A stretch of DNA of 64,000 nt. It comes from Malaciobacter marinus. GTDB lineage: Bacteria; Campylobacterota; Campylobacteria; Campylobacterales; Arcobacteraceae. The first letter of the stretch is position 1. Each line of letters begins with the position of its first letter. Made by a program: the position numbers and the translations under genes. Below, piece after piece: positions 15,126 to 24,055 of this stretch. The DNA lies in NCBI RefSeq assembly GCF_003544855.1, contig NZ_CP032101.1, positions 2,728,001 through 2,792,000 on the forward strand. The letters run 5' to 3'. Under the pieces are notes generated by a model, which saw nothing but the letters and a program-made list of their open reading frames with translations, did not search any database and was not told the origin of the DNA.

Positions 15126-17102
15126 ATGCAAGAAGAACTAGATAATTTAACTCAAACACTTTTTAATTTATATTTAAAGAATATGGAATTTTTAGAAAAA
15201 AAACATCCTAATACTTATAAAAAAGTACAAAAACTATCAAAAGATATTGAAGAACAAAATCATAAAGAAAGATATACTTTAGAGTATATAAAAGAAGGTG
15301 GTTATTTTGATATTTTTGACCACACAAAAGATAAATTTCTTTATGATTTTAATAGCTATGAAGAAGCAGATAAAAGAGCTGAGTTAACTAATTTTACAAA
15401 AGATAACTCTTTAGATTTATTAAGAATTGATCCACGAAATAAAAAACTAGCCATTATGCACTCTTTAGGAATTGTAGCAACATTGGCTAATTATATAAAT
15501 CATAAAGTTGATTTTACAAATGTTACTTTCTCAAAAATATATAAATTTATCTTTATTGGTGTTGGTGCTGGAGTTCACTTAAATGAAGTTTATAAAAAAG
15601 TAAACTCTATGAATACTTTGATAATTGAGCCTGAACTTGAACTTTTTAGACTTACTTTATTTACTACTGATTATACAGTTTTTGAACAAGGAAATAAAAA
15701 GTTATTTCTATCAATTTGTGAAACACCAATACAAAGAGAAAAAACCATTGAAGAGTTCACCCATCATCACAACTATATGAACTATAACATCAAGCACCAT
15801 CTTTTTTGGATAGATTATAAATATATTTTAGATGAACTTATTAGTTATTACTCAACTAACCATCCTGCATCTTTTCCTTTTGGAGTAGTTTTAAAAGTTC
15901 TTTATAGAACTATTAGATTTATGAAAGATAAAGAGAAGTTCATAAAAAAGCAATTAATAAAAGATACATTGCCCTTAAAAAATAAAAAAGTACTAATAAT
16001 AAGTGCTGGTCCATCTGTTGATAATCATTTAGAATGGATAAAAAAATATCAAGATAGATTTGTAATTGTTTGTGTTGATGTGATCTTAAAAAAATTAGAA
16101 AAAAATAGTATTGTACCTGATATAGTAGTCTCTATTGACCCCTCACCTGAATGTGGAAAATTTCTTAAAACAGAGGATAAGAACTTCTTAAAAAATAGTG
16201 CTATTATCTTCCTTTCTCAACAAGAAGAGAGTGTATTAAAAAAAGTAGAGCATTTAAATTATTATTTTTCACAAGTATATCCTGTATGTGAAGAGTTAGG
16301 ATACTCTTTTTCTCTTCCAAATGTTGGTACTTTCTCATTTGCCATGTCTGTATTTTTAAAAGCAAATGAACTATATTTAGTTGGAAATGATGCAGCATTT
16401 AATCAAGAAACAGGAGATAGATATGCAAGTGATAGCTCACATGAAATATCTGATCTTATAGAAGAAAAACATATAATTGATGATAATATAGTTTCTGATT
16501 ATGATATTTTAGAAGTAAAAGGAAATTTAAGAGAAAAAATAAAATCAAATAGAACTCTTTTGACTTTTAAAAGAGACTATGAGTTATTTATCCATAGTTT
16601 AGATGAAGAAACAAAAAAAACTTTAAAAGCTTATAATCTATCAGATGGTGCATTTATGGAAGGTCTTATACCTTTAGATATAAAAGATATTGACCTACAA
16701 ACCCTAGAAAAAAAAGATTTTAATGTAAAAGAGATTTTAGATAATATAAGTTGTACTGTAGAAAATATTGATTTTGAAGATGATGCAAAAGTATTAAGTG
16801 GAATAATAACTAAAGTTAATAAATTTAAAAAAACAAAAATCTCTTCAAGAGATGATTTCTTACAAAAAAAACTAGATATTATGATTTGGATTTTACAGCA
16901 AAAAAAACATATGAGTAACGCTATGTTTGCAAATGTATTTTTAAAATATATTGAGTTAGTAGATATTTATGTAAACTTCTTTTTAAACTTAAAACAAAAC
17001 CAACTATATACTCAAAAGAATTTATCTGAAGTTAAAAGATACTGGTGTGATTCTACTATTTTAGTATTAAAAGATCTAAAAGTAATAATAAATCAAGAAT
17101 AG
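15126..17102 (+). CDS. maf: Maf-family motility accessory factor, probable flagellin nonulosonate transferase (DUF115)
   Basis: Maf proteins are the enzymes believed to transfer pseudaminic or legionaminic acid from the CMP-sugar to Ser/Thr of flagellin in the cytoplasm before export. The 658-residue length is typical. The central Rossmann-like DUF115/MptE-type domain starts near residue 290 with KKVLIISAGPSVDNHLEW. It continues through FVIVCVDVILKKL, IVPDIVVSIDPS and NVGTFSFAMSVFLKANELYLVGNDAAF. An N-terminal domain (KFIFIGVGAGVHLNEVYKKV, TLIIEPELELFRL) precedes it and the C-terminal part is helical. It lies 135 bases after the last flagellin and converges on the nonulosonate cluster, which supports this role. 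Which sugar it uses cannot be told from sequence. Confidence 0.9.
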   Translation: MQEELDNLTQTLFNLYLKNMEFLEKKHPNTYKKVQKLSKDIEEQNHKERYTLEYIKEGGYFDIFDHTKDKFLYDFNSYEEADKRAELTNFTKDNSLDLLRIDPRNKKLAIMHSLGIVATLANYINHKVDFTNVTFSKIYKFIFIGVGAGVHLNEVYKKVNSMNTLIIEPELELFRLTLFTTDYTVFEQGNKKLFLSICETPIQREKTIEEFTHHHNYMNYNIKHHLFWIDYKYILDELISYYSTNHPASFPFGVVLKVLYRTIRFMKDKEKFIKKQLIKDTLPLKNKKVLIISAGPSVDNHLEWIKKYQDRFVIVCVDVILKKLEKNSIVPDIVVSIDPSPECGKFLKTEDKNFLKNSAIIFLSQQEESVLKKVEHLNYYFSQVYPVCEELGYSFSLPNVGTFSFAMSVFLKANELYLVGNDAAFNQETGDRYASDSSHEISDLIEEKHIIDDNIVSDYDILEVKGNLREKIKSNRTLLTFKRDYELFIHSLDEETKKTLKAYNLSDGAFMEGLIPLDIKDIDLQTLEKKDFNVKEILDNISCTVENIDFEDDAKVLSGIITKVNKFKKTKISSRDDFLQKKLDIMIWILQQKKHMSNAMFANVFLKYIELVDIYVNFFLNLKQNQLYTQKNLSEVKRYWCDSTILVLKDLKVIINQE

Positions 17103-17118
17103 TTATTCTTGATTTTTT
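17091..17118. terminator. Terminator between convergent maf and the nonulosonate operon
   Basis: AATCAAGAATA 17091-17101 pairs with TATTCTTGATT 17104-17114, followed by TTTT on the plus strand. It overlaps the stop codons of both convergent genes and probably serves both, best in the plus direction. Confidence 0.75.
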
Positions 17119-17639
17119 ATTATTGCATACAATTTTATATCTAAGTACTTTCCATTTTTAAATATTGCTTGTTTTAAAATACCTTCTTCTTTCATATGAA
17201 GTTTTTTTGCAAGTTTTTGCATTGAAATATTTTCTTGACTTGTTCCACAATAAATTCTATGTAAATTTAAACTATTAAAAGCATGTTCTATAATCAACTT
17301 TGATGATTCATAAGCAAAACCTTTTCCATGATACTTCTTTTCTCCCATGATAATTGCAAACTCTGCATTAGAATCAATAAAGTTTATATTTTGAATACTT
17401 ACATTACCAATATGTTGATTGTTATCTTTTAAACAAATAGCAAGAACAAGATTATTATTTGAGGAATTAATCTTTTGTATATACTCTTGTGTTTTTTCCT
17501 TAGTATTTACAAATCTATGATGTGCATTAAACTTACATACTTCCTCATCATTTAGCCAATTTACATAATTTGTATTTGCATCTTCTATACAAAGTGGTCT
17601 TAAATATAATCTTTGCGATTCTAAAAATTTACTTTTCAT
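17103..17639 (-). CDS. GNAT-family N-acetyltransferase (RimJ-like)
   Basis: Acetyl-CoA-dependent acetyltransferase of 178 residues. The start LESQRLYLRPLCIEDAN and the end of RimJ/SpeG-type GNATs are clear. The acetyl-CoA loop is in EKKYHGKGFAYESSKL, followed by LNLHRIYCGTSQENISMQKLAKKLHM. As the last gene of the nonulosonate cluster, overlapping the gene before it by 11 bases, it probably N-acetylates an amino-sugar intermediate. It is one of two GNATs in the cluster; either could be the PseH that acetylates UDP-4-amino-4,6-dideoxy-AltNAc. Confidence 0.88.
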   Translation of the reverse strand: MKSKFLESQRLYLRPLCIEDANTNYVNWLNDEEVCKFNAHHRFVNTKEKTQEYIQKINSSNNNLVLAICLKDNNQHIGNVSIQNINFIDSNAEFAIIMGEKKYHGKGFAYESSKLIIEHAFNSLNLHRIYCGTSQENISMQKLAKKLHMKEEGILKQAIFKNGKYLDIKLYAIIKNQE

Positions 17640-18561
17640 ATGTATTCCTTAATATGGTTTCTAATTGTGCTTTTGTTTCTAAAATATCAACATTTTCAAT
17701 TACATCAATTCTTTCTTTTGCATCAATTTGCAAACTATATGTTTGTTTATTTAACAATAAAGATTCCTTAAATACAGAAGAGTCTATACCAAATACTATT
17801 TTACTATTGTATAAAACTTCATGTATATCAAATCCACCTTTATATATTTTAACAAAAGAGTATTTTTTTAATATTTTATCAAACTTTTTCATATCTTCTG
17901 CAGGATGAAATTTAATAAAAAGTATAATATCTAAGTCTACACTAGATATTGCATCTAAAAGATTAATTATACTATCATACTCTGTAAAGCCAAACTTATC
18001 TCCATATAGTTCATATATATATTCTGATAAAAAAAGTGCGTATTTACCTCTATTTTCAAGTATTAAATTATTTGATGTTTTTAATTTTTTAGCATAAAAG
18101 ACCTCTTTTATATATTTTAAATACAAATTTTCATGAAATTGTATTCTTTGCTTAATATCTTCATTGATTAATTCTACTTTATTATCATAATAAATAATAT
18201 CAGGTAAATACTTTCTATCTATAAATTTATTATTAATAGAAAATCTTATATTTAAGTTTAAAATTGAATCTAAAAAACATTTTACTTTTAATCCTAGTTT
18301 TTTTGCCTCTATTAATTTTTCTATTTCATAATCAGAGTGAATACCAGATGTTCCAATAATAACAATATCATCTTTTTTAAAAATATTTTCATTTTCATCA
18401 ATCAAAAAAGAAATATGTCTTTTAAATATTTTTAAAGCAGGACCTTTAGGATAACACTTTACAATGTAACCTTTTTCATGCATATAATATGCATAAGCCA
18501 TGGTCAAATTAGCTCCTCCTGCATCATAGGAAAAGACTTTTATTTCACTATTTGAGTTCAT
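17629..18561 (-). CDS. Unknown protein with a glycosyltransferase-B-like outline
   Basis: I do not recognise this 310-residue protein. It begins EIKVFSYDAGGANLTMAYAY, which looks like the glycine-rich loop at the start of a GT-B or UDP-GlcNAc 2-epimerase-type fold. The second half has FIKFHPAEDMKKFDKIL and VFGIDSSVFKESLLLNK, the shape of a sugar-nucleotide site as in PseG- or CDP-glycerol transferase-like proteins. There is no membrane segment. It overlaps the aminotransferase before it and the GNAT after it, so it belongs to the sugar operon. Nucleotide-sugar hydrolase and glycosyltransferase are the two roles I would test first. Confidence 0.6.
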   Translation of the reverse strand: MNSNSEIKVFSYDAGGANLTMAYAYYMHEKGYIVKCYPKGPALKIFKRHISFLIDENENIFKKDDIVIIGTSGIHSDYEIEKLIEAKKLGLKVKCFLDSILNLNIRFSINNKFIDRKYLPDIIYYDNKVELINEDIKQRIQFHENLYLKYIKEVFYAKKLKTSNNLILENRGKYALFLSEYIYELYGDKFGFTEYDSIINLLDAISSVDLDIILFIKFHPAEDMKKFDKILKKYSFVKIYKGGFDIHEVLYNSKIVFGIDSSVFKESLLLNKQTYSLQIDAKERIDVIENVDILETKAQLETILRNTYEK

Positions 18562-19834
18562 CTAAATTTTCACAAACTTTTACATAAGCATTAATTACAT
18601 CTTTTACATCTTCTTTGCTTAAAGGACTTCTAGTAAAATCATGTGTCCACAAAGTTTTATAATGAAATTTTTCTACATTTGGACAAATTCCTTTTTCATA
18701 TGAAATTTCATCTTTAAAAGCAAAGTTTTGTTTATTATATGCAATTTTATTTTGAAACATAGGAAGTAAATAGATAGGTTTTACATAACCTTGTCCTATT
18801 GGTACACCTTCATTTTCTCTATCTTGCACTGGTTCTAGTTCTGCTTTTACAGCCATAATAAATTTATCTCTTGAAACTTTTGCAATATCTTCTAAAAACT
18901 CAAATGCTTGCACATAATAAGAGTGTGTTCTATTTTCTAATTTTGTTGTCTTTATAAAAGGATATTTTCCTAAAGCCTCATCATACATTTTTGCATACTT
19001 TTGTCTTACTTCTAACTCACTTTGTAGTTTTTTTAACTGCTCTATTCCAATGGCTGCTTGAATTTCAGTCAATCTAAAATTAAAGCCTAGCATATTTGAA
19101 AGTTGTGTTTCACCTTTATTTTCTACAACTGATTCTGCATGATTTCTAATTAGTTGCATTTTATTAGCTAAATCATCACTATTTGTAACACAAACTCCAC
19201 CCTCACCTGTATGAATATGTTTATGATAATTTAGACTAAAAACTCCAATATCACCAAGAGTTCCAACATACTTTTCATCATATTTTGCTCCTGGAGCTTG
19301 TGCACAATCTTCAATTACATATAAATTATGCTCTTTTGCAACTTCTAGTATCTCTTTCATATTAGAAGGACAACCAAAAATATGTACAACAACTATTGCC
19401 TTAGTATTTTTTGTAATAGCTTTTTTTAAGGATTTAATACAAAAAGAGTAAGTATTAGCTTCTAAATCACAAAATACAGGAGTTGCATTCCAAAATAAAG
19501 GAGCACTTGCGGAAATTGACATTGAGTATGGTGAAACAATGACCTCATCACCAAGACCAATTCCACAAGCACCTAAGGCTGTTATTAAGCCAGAAGTATT
19601 TGAATTTACAGAGATACTATGTTTAATATTAAAATATTCACTCCAAGCTTTTTCAAACTCTTGAACTTTTTCTCCCCCATAAAAATCTTCATGCCAAGCA
19701 CCTAAGTATTTTGATAAAATACCTTTTTTCATAACTTTTACAACTTCATCAATTTCATTTTCATTTATATTATTATATCTAGGAAACAACTTTGTTCTTA
19801 TTTTAGTTCCACCATTAATAGCTAATTTTGGCAT
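18548..19834 (-). CDS. DegT/DnrJ/EryC1/StrS-family sugar aminotransferase (second of the cluster)
   Basis: PLP-dependent transaminase of nucleotide-linked keto sugars, 428 residues, so longer than PseC. Family features are AINGGTKIRTKLFPRYNNIN at the start, SVNSNTSGLITALGACGIGLGDEVIVSPYS, the Asp pair in YVIEDCAQAPGA, and the PLP Lys in FSLNYHKHIHTGEGGVC. It differs from PseC at 27134-28267 over its whole length, so the cluster carries two transaminases for different substrates. It overlaps the genes on both sides by about 13 bases. The start MPKLAINGG is the usual one for this subfamily. Confidence 0.9.
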   Translation of the reverse strand: MPKLAINGGTKIRTKLFPRYNNINENEIDEVVKVMKKGILSKYLGAWHEDFYGGEKVQEFEKAWSEYFNIKHSISVNSNTSGLITALGACGIGLGDEVIVSPYSMSISASAPLFWNATPVFCDLEANTYSFCIKSLKKAITKNTKAIVVVHIFGCPSNMKEILEVAKEHNLYVIEDCAQAPGAKYDEKYVGTLGDIGVFSLNYHKHIHTGEGGVCVTNSDDLANKMQLIRNHAESVVENKGETQLSNMLGFNFRLTEIQAAIGIEQLKKLQSELEVRQKYAKMYDEALGKYPFIKTTKLENRTHSYYVQAFEFLEDIAKVSRDKFIMAVKAELEPVQDRENEGVPIGQGYVKPIYLLPMFQNKIAYNKQNFAFKDEISYEKGICPNVEKFHYKTLWTHDFTRSPLSKEDVKDVINAYVKVCENLDELK

Positions 19835-20811
19835 CTATTTTCCTTACTATTTAGAATATTTGTTATAAATTCTAAGTTTTTTAGTTCTTTTTTAAAAGAA
19901 GCGCAGTTTTGTCTATTTTGTTTTATTTGTAAAAATATTTCATCATAAACATTATAGATTAGTTTTTCTGAGATTTTTTCTTTTTTGTAAGCTTCTTTAT
20001 CTATAAACTTATATCCTTTATACTCTATGCTATCTACAATTTTTTTATAATAAATTGTTTGTTCACTATTTATATAATTTACAACTTGATTATCAAAATA
20101 AAGAGTTAATTCAATAATATTGTATTTTGTATGATCTAAAGCAATAAAATATACAGGAATAATCTTCTCATCATATTTAATCTTAAAAAAGACATCATAG
20201 GATTTATCTTCATCATTAAAACCAATTGTTTCATCAAGTATTTTTATATCTAATAGTTTTGGATTAGAGAATAAATAGTTAATCAAATCAATAAAATGTG
20301 AACCATTATTTTTTAAACCTTTCACATAATTTAAATTGATTTTTTGTAAATTTTCTAAACTTCTATTTTCAATACTATCTTTTAATCTTTTTATTGGCTC
20401 TTGGAATCTTCTAGTATAATTTACAACTATTTTATCTTTGAAAAAATCATCTAAAATCTCATACTCTTTTTTATTTGAAAAAAGAGGCTTTTCCATCAAA
20501 AACTTTTTTATACTTTTATGATTTTTAAAACTATTTAATATTTTAAAGTGAGTATTAGTAGGTGTAGCAACAACTAAAATATCAATATCTTTCTTATCAA
20601 TTAATTTTTCATAATCATTATAAAAAATAACATCATTGTAAAACTCTTTTACTTTTGATAAATTTTTTTCATCTATATCTACTACATATTTTAATTCAAA
20701 CTCTTTATGTAAATATATAGCTTTTATATGTGAATATGCAGTTTTAGAGTTTTTATCATAATCAAAAAGTAAAGAGATATTACCAAGTCCAATCACTGCA
20801 ACATTCAACAT
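19822..20811 (-). CDS. Gfo/Idh/MocA-family oxidoreductase
   Basis: NAD(P)-dependent sugar dehydrogenase of 329 residues. The N-terminal Rossmann fold begins LNVAVIGLGNISLLF. VVATPTNTHFKIL and the EKP motif in KFLMEKPLFSNKKEY are typical, and YTRRFQEPIKRLKD is followed by a divergent C-terminal domain containing GSHFIDLINYLF. It forms a tight group with the cytidylyltransferase before it (shared base 20811) and the DegT aminotransferase after it. In related flagellar glycosylation loci such an oxidoreductase-aminotransferase pair introduces an amino group; here the substrate is unknown. Confidence 0.88.
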   Translation of the reverse strand: MLNVAVIGLGNISLLFDYDKNSKTAYSHIKAIYLHKEFELKYVVDIDEKNLSKVKEFYNDVIFYNDYEKLIDKKDIDILVVATPTNTHFKILNSFKNHKSIKKFLMEKPLFSNKKEYEILDDFFKDKIVVNYTRRFQEPIKRLKDSIENRSLENLQKINLNYVKGLKNNGSHFIDLINYLFSNPKLLDIKILDETIGFNDEDKSYDVFFKIKYDEKIIPVYFIALDHTKYNIIELTLYFDNQVVNYINSEQTIYYKKIVDSIEYKGYKFIDKEAYKKEKISEKLIYNVYDEIFLQIKQNRQNCASFKKELKNLEFITNILNSKENRCQN

Positions 20812-21536
20812 TAACTTAGTCCTTTTCTTTTTATACTACTATTTATTTGTAATAACTTAGGGTTCTTTCTTACATAAGATATCATCTCTTCAATAGTAAA
20901 ATAATCATTTTTAAAATGATTCATTATCTTAGTTATTATTTCATAATCTTCTTTTGTATCTAAAGTTACAGATAACTCGGGGAAATATAAATTTTTTGGT
21001 GCTTCAATATTATAAGTTTTAAATCGCTTTGTAGTATAAAACTCAGGAGTTACATGCTCTATATCCATAGAAGTTAACTCTTTTTTTGATACTTCTTGCA
21101 ATGCTTTTAAAGAGTAAACTTGAATAGACATCCCAACAGGAAATGTACTTTTTATGCTATTACTTACATAATCATAGTCATTGTTTAAATAAAACTCAAT
21201 AGCCTCATCAATAAGTCTTGGTTCAATAAAAGGGCAATCTCCTGTTAACTCAACAATTATATCTGTTTCAAATTTTTCATGGGCTTGTAAAACTCTTTGG
21301 AAAACATTATTTTCACTTCCTCTAAAATATTCAACATTTTTCTTTTCACAAAGATTTATTATTCCATCATCTTCTTTATTAATTGTAGTTGCAACAATTA
21401 TTTTATTTACAAGTTTACATTTTAAAACTCTATTTATCATTACTTCTAACACTGTACTATTTCCAAGAGGTTTTAAAACTTTTTTTGGTAATCTTGAAGA
21501 TGTCATTCTAGCTTCAATAGATACATTAATATTCAT
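20811..21536 (-). CDS. SpsF-type cytidylyltransferase, copy 3 of the cluster
   Basis: Nucleotidyltransferase of 241 residues in the SpsF/acylneuraminate cytidylyltransferase group. It begins with the CTP-binding signature SIEARMTSSRLPKKVLKPLG, continues through IIVATTINKEDDGI and VELTGDCPFIEPRLIDEAI, and has the VTLDTKEDYEII motif near the end. It would be expected to join CMP to a nonulosonic acid. Its neighbours are a methylase and the Gfo/Idh-DegT pair rather than the core pse genes, so its sugar may differ from that of the copy next to pseC and pseG. Confidence 0.87.
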   Translation of the reverse strand: MNINVSIEARMTSSRLPKKVLKPLGNSTVLEVMINRVLKCKLVNKIIVATTINKEDDGIINLCEKKNVEYFRGSENNVFQRVLQAHEKFETDIIVELTGDCPFIEPRLIDEAIEFYLNNDYDYVSNSIKSTFPVGMSIQVYSLKALQEVSKKELTSMDIEHVTPEFYTTKRFKTYNIEAPKNLYFPELSVTLDTKEDYEIITKIMNHFKNDYFTIEEMISYVRKNPKLLQINSSIKRKGLS

Positions 21537-21545
21537 AATAGCCCT

Positions 21546-22184
21546 TTATTTTTGTAATAAAAACATTTGATCAATTAAATTTTTATCATCAGTATATGAA
21601 ACTTTTAATTCATCTAATTTTACTAAATCTTTTTTTCTTTCTTTATAAAGTTTCATAAAATCTGCTTTCCACATCAAATTTTTATTACCTTGGTACATCA
21701 AATCAGTATATTCCTTTGCATAATACTCAAATCCCCAAATATAAGAGTTTGTTACTCTATATATCTCATCAATTGCAAAATTTATATTATCAGGAGAGAT
21801 ATGAATCAAAACTCCACTTGTAAAAACTAAATCAAAATAAGCATCTTTAAAAGGTATATCTAATGCATCACCTTTTATTATATTTAAATTATCTGCTCTT
21901 TTTTTTGCAAAATTTATAGCTCTTTCTTGAATCTCTATTCCATAAAGATTTTTAAATCCCATACTTTGTAGATGCAATAATTGATTACCAATATTTGTAC
22001 CTACTTCTAAGATTTTCGCATCTTTATTTATATTTTTTAAAAATCTATTATTTAAATCTGTTCTTGAAAGTGTATATCTATTTTCATAAAACTCATCTAA
22101 GTGTTTTGGAGTATAAATATTTCTTTGAAGATACTCTTTACCAAACTCATCTTCCCAAGTTTGTCTTTGAAAGTTTTTTTCCAT
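21546..22184 (-). CDS. Pseudaminic acid biosynthesis-associated methylase (first of two)
   Basis: SAM-dependent methyltransferase of 212 residues of the small family found inside pseudaminic acid loci. It starts RQTWEDEFGKEYLQRN, then has the SAM motif ILEVGTNIGNQLLHLQSMG, GIEIQERAINFAKKR, FDLVFTSGVLIHISP and WGFEYYAKEYTDLMYQGN. The related gene at 28359-28979 shares this plan. It may O- or N-methylate the sugar or an intermediate. It stands between pseI and a cytidylyltransferase. Confidence 0.82.
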   Translation of the reverse strand: MEKNFQRQTWEDEFGKEYLQRNIYTPKHLDEFYENRYTLSRTDLNNRFLKNINKDAKILEVGTNIGNQLLHLQSMGFKNLYGIEIQERAINFAKKRADNLNIIKGDALDIPFKDAYFDLVFTSGVLIHISPDNINFAIDEIYRVTNSYIWGFEYYAKEYTDLMYQGNKNLMWKADFMKLYKERKKDLVKLDELKVSYTDDKNLIDQMFLLQK

Positions 22185-22221
22185 AAAGTATTCCTAATAA
22201 TTAAATCTATATTTTAAAAGC

Positions 22222-23253
22222 TTATAAATCTAGCTTAACTCTATCTGCAAACTTATAATCTTTTGTTGATTTTTGTCCAAGTAAATCTTTTAAATACTTA
22301 GGATGCAAACCAAAACCAGGTCTTACGCTTTTAATATTCTCTAGGGTAAATTCATCACCTTTTTTTATATCTTTTGAAACATATAAACTTCTTGAAAAAA
22401 CTCTATTTTTAATCTTTTTTTCTGTCATTTCATAACTTACTTTTCCAAGTAATTTTTCAGTATCTTTTATACACTTAACCATGTGTTTAAACTCTTCTTT
22501 ATCCATTGAAAACTCTAAATCAGGTCCACCAATACTTTTATCTAAAATAAAATGTTTCTCAATAACTTTTGCACCCAATGTTACAGCAACAACTGGTGCT
22601 GTTGAACCTATTGTATGATCAGAAAAACCAGAAATTACACCAAAAGTTTCTGCTAAGTTTGCAATTGTCTTCAAATTTGCATCTTCTAAAGCAGCAGGAT
22701 AAGCACTTGTACACTTTAATAAGATTATCTCTTCATTTCCTACACTTCTACAAATATCAACAACATCTTGTATCTCTTGCAATGTGGCAATACCTGTTGA
22801 AATTATTATTGGTTTTTTTTGTTTTGCAGTATATTCTATTAATGCATAATCTGTTATTTCAAAAGAAGCTATTTTGTATGCACTTGGATTAAACTGTTTT
22901 AAAAAATCTACTGCACTTTTATCAAAGGGAGTTGAAAAAATATCAAGATCTAAACTTCTTGCATACTCAAATAGTTCTTTATGCCATTCCCATGGAGTAT
23001 ATGCCTCTTCATAAAGTTCATACAAAGTTTTATTATCCCATAAAGTACCACCTTTAATCACAAAATCCTCTCTATTTGAATTTAATGTTAAAGTATCAGC
23101 TGTATATGTTTGAAGTTTAATTGCATTTGCCCCAACCTCTTTTGCTGCTTTTATAGTATCAAGTGCATTTTGTAAACTACCATTATGATTTGCACTTAAT
23201 TCAGCAATAATAAATGTTCCATCTTCTTTTAAATTAAAGTTTCCAATTTTCAT
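22222..23253 (-). CDS. pseI: Pseudaminic acid synthase
   Basis: NeuB-family enzyme that condenses the 6-deoxy-AltdiNAc hexose with phosphoenolpyruvate to give pseudaminic acid. The sequence follows the C. jejuni PseI pattern closely: IGNFN at the start, FIIAELSANHNGSLQNAL, AIKLQTYTADTLTLNS, DFVIKGGTLWD.KTLYELYEEAYTPWEWH, FSTPFD, AYKIASFEITD and GAKVIEKHFILDKS. The C-terminal antifreeze-like (SAF) domain includes KNRVFSRSLYVSKDIKKGDEFT and SVRPGFGLHPKYL. At 343 residues it is full length. Confidence in PseI over the legionaminic or sialic synthases is high because of these PseI-specific stretches. Confidence 0.95.
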   Translation of the reverse strand: MKIGNFNLKEDGTFIIAELSANHNGSLQNALDTIKAAKEVGANAIKLQTYTADTLTLNSNREDFVIKGGTLWDNKTLYELYEEAYTPWEWHKELFEYARSLDLDIFSTPFDKSAVDFLKQFNPSAYKIASFEITDYALIEYTAKQKKPIIISTGIATLQEIQDVVDICRSVGNEEIILLKCTSAYPAALEDANLKTIANLAETFGVISGFSDHTIGSTAPVVAVTLGAKVIEKHFILDKSIGGPDLEFSMDKEEFKHMVKCIKDTEKLLGKVSYEMTEKKIKNRVFSRSLYVSKDIKKGDEFTLENIKSVRPGFGLHPKYLKDLLGQKSTKDYKFADRVKLDL

Positions 23254-23254
23254 A

Positions 23255-24055
23255 TTAATCTCTTTTTTTCTCTATTTTAAAAATATAATCATACCTTGTA
23301 GAAGAGTTTATGATATTTTTATTAACATCAATTTGTTTATTAAAAAAACACTCTTTTAGTAGCAAATCATACTTTTTTGCTTTTTTTATAAAATCCTCTT
23401 TATTTATAAAATAGTGCTCTTTTACTCCTAAAATCATTTGCTTTTTAGAAAACAATGAAATAAATACTGTTTTTAAACTATTAAAAAAATATCTAAATCC
23501 TCTATTTTTTAAACCATAAAATAACCATTTAATTATTGAATTTCCATATGATTTATCTTTAAACTCATCAACAAAAGGCAATTCACCAATATAAATAGTT
23601 GCATTATTTTTTGAAACTCTACTTATTTCGTTTAAAGTTTTATCAACTTCTTCTTTGCTAAGTAATAATAAAACTCCATTTATAACAACTTTATCAAATT
23701 TATTATCACAAAAAGGAAGTTTAAAAGAAAACGCTTTTGAAATCTGAGTCTTATTTTTATACTCTTTAAAATTAATCTCTTTATTTACTTTTTCTATCTC
23801 TTCATTTGTTGGTAAAATACCTTCTAAAGTACAATTATTAAAGTTTTTTTCAACGATTTTAAAAAAAGTCAAATCACCACAACCAATATCTAAAATTGCT
23901 TCATTCTCTTGAATATTTAAACTATTGAAAATATTCATATTTACAAAATATGTTAAGTCAGCTCTTCCTTGCCTACCTGATAAAGAGTTTATATCCTTAT
24001 CTTTTGCTCTTATTTTATATTCATGAAGAAAAGATTTTGCTTTAATTATTGACAA
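23255..24055 (-). CDS. Class I SAM-dependent methyltransferase
   Basis: Predicted methyltransferase of 266 residues. Its SAM motif is AILDIGCGDLTFFKIVEKNF, with the later KVVINGVLLLLSKEEVDKTLNEISRVSKN region typical of the class. An N-terminal stretch of about 45 residues includes LSGRQGRADLTYFVNMNIF. The C-terminal third contains a conserved-looking aromatic patch (WLFYGLKNRGFRYFFNSL) but no true membrane segment. It overlaps the WbqC gene before it by 14 bases or fewer and ends 1 base before pseI. Its substrate, sugar or lipid-linked, cannot be told. Confidence 0.78.
   Translation of the reverse strand: MSIIKAKSFLHEYKIRAKDKDINSLSGRQGRADLTYFVNMNIFNSLNIQENEAILDIGCGDLTFFKIVEKNFNNCTLEGILPTNEEIEKVNKEINFKEYKNKTQISKAFSFKLPFCDNKFDKVVINGVLLLLSKEEVDKTLNEISRVSKNNATIYIGELPFVDEFKDKSYGNSIIKWLFYGLKNRGFRYFFNSLKTVFISLFSKKQMILGVKEHYFINKEDFIKKAKKYDLLLKECFFNKQIDVNKNIINSSTRYDYIFKIEKKRD

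Noticed and set aside
17570-17908. 112-residue plus-strand frame over the GNAT and unknown-protein genes
   Set aside because: It crosses the overlap of two well-supported minus-strand genes and matches nothing I recognise.
22569-22892. 107-residue plus-strand frame inside pseI
   Set aside because: It is Leu/His-rich shadow sequence opposite the catalytic core of PseI.
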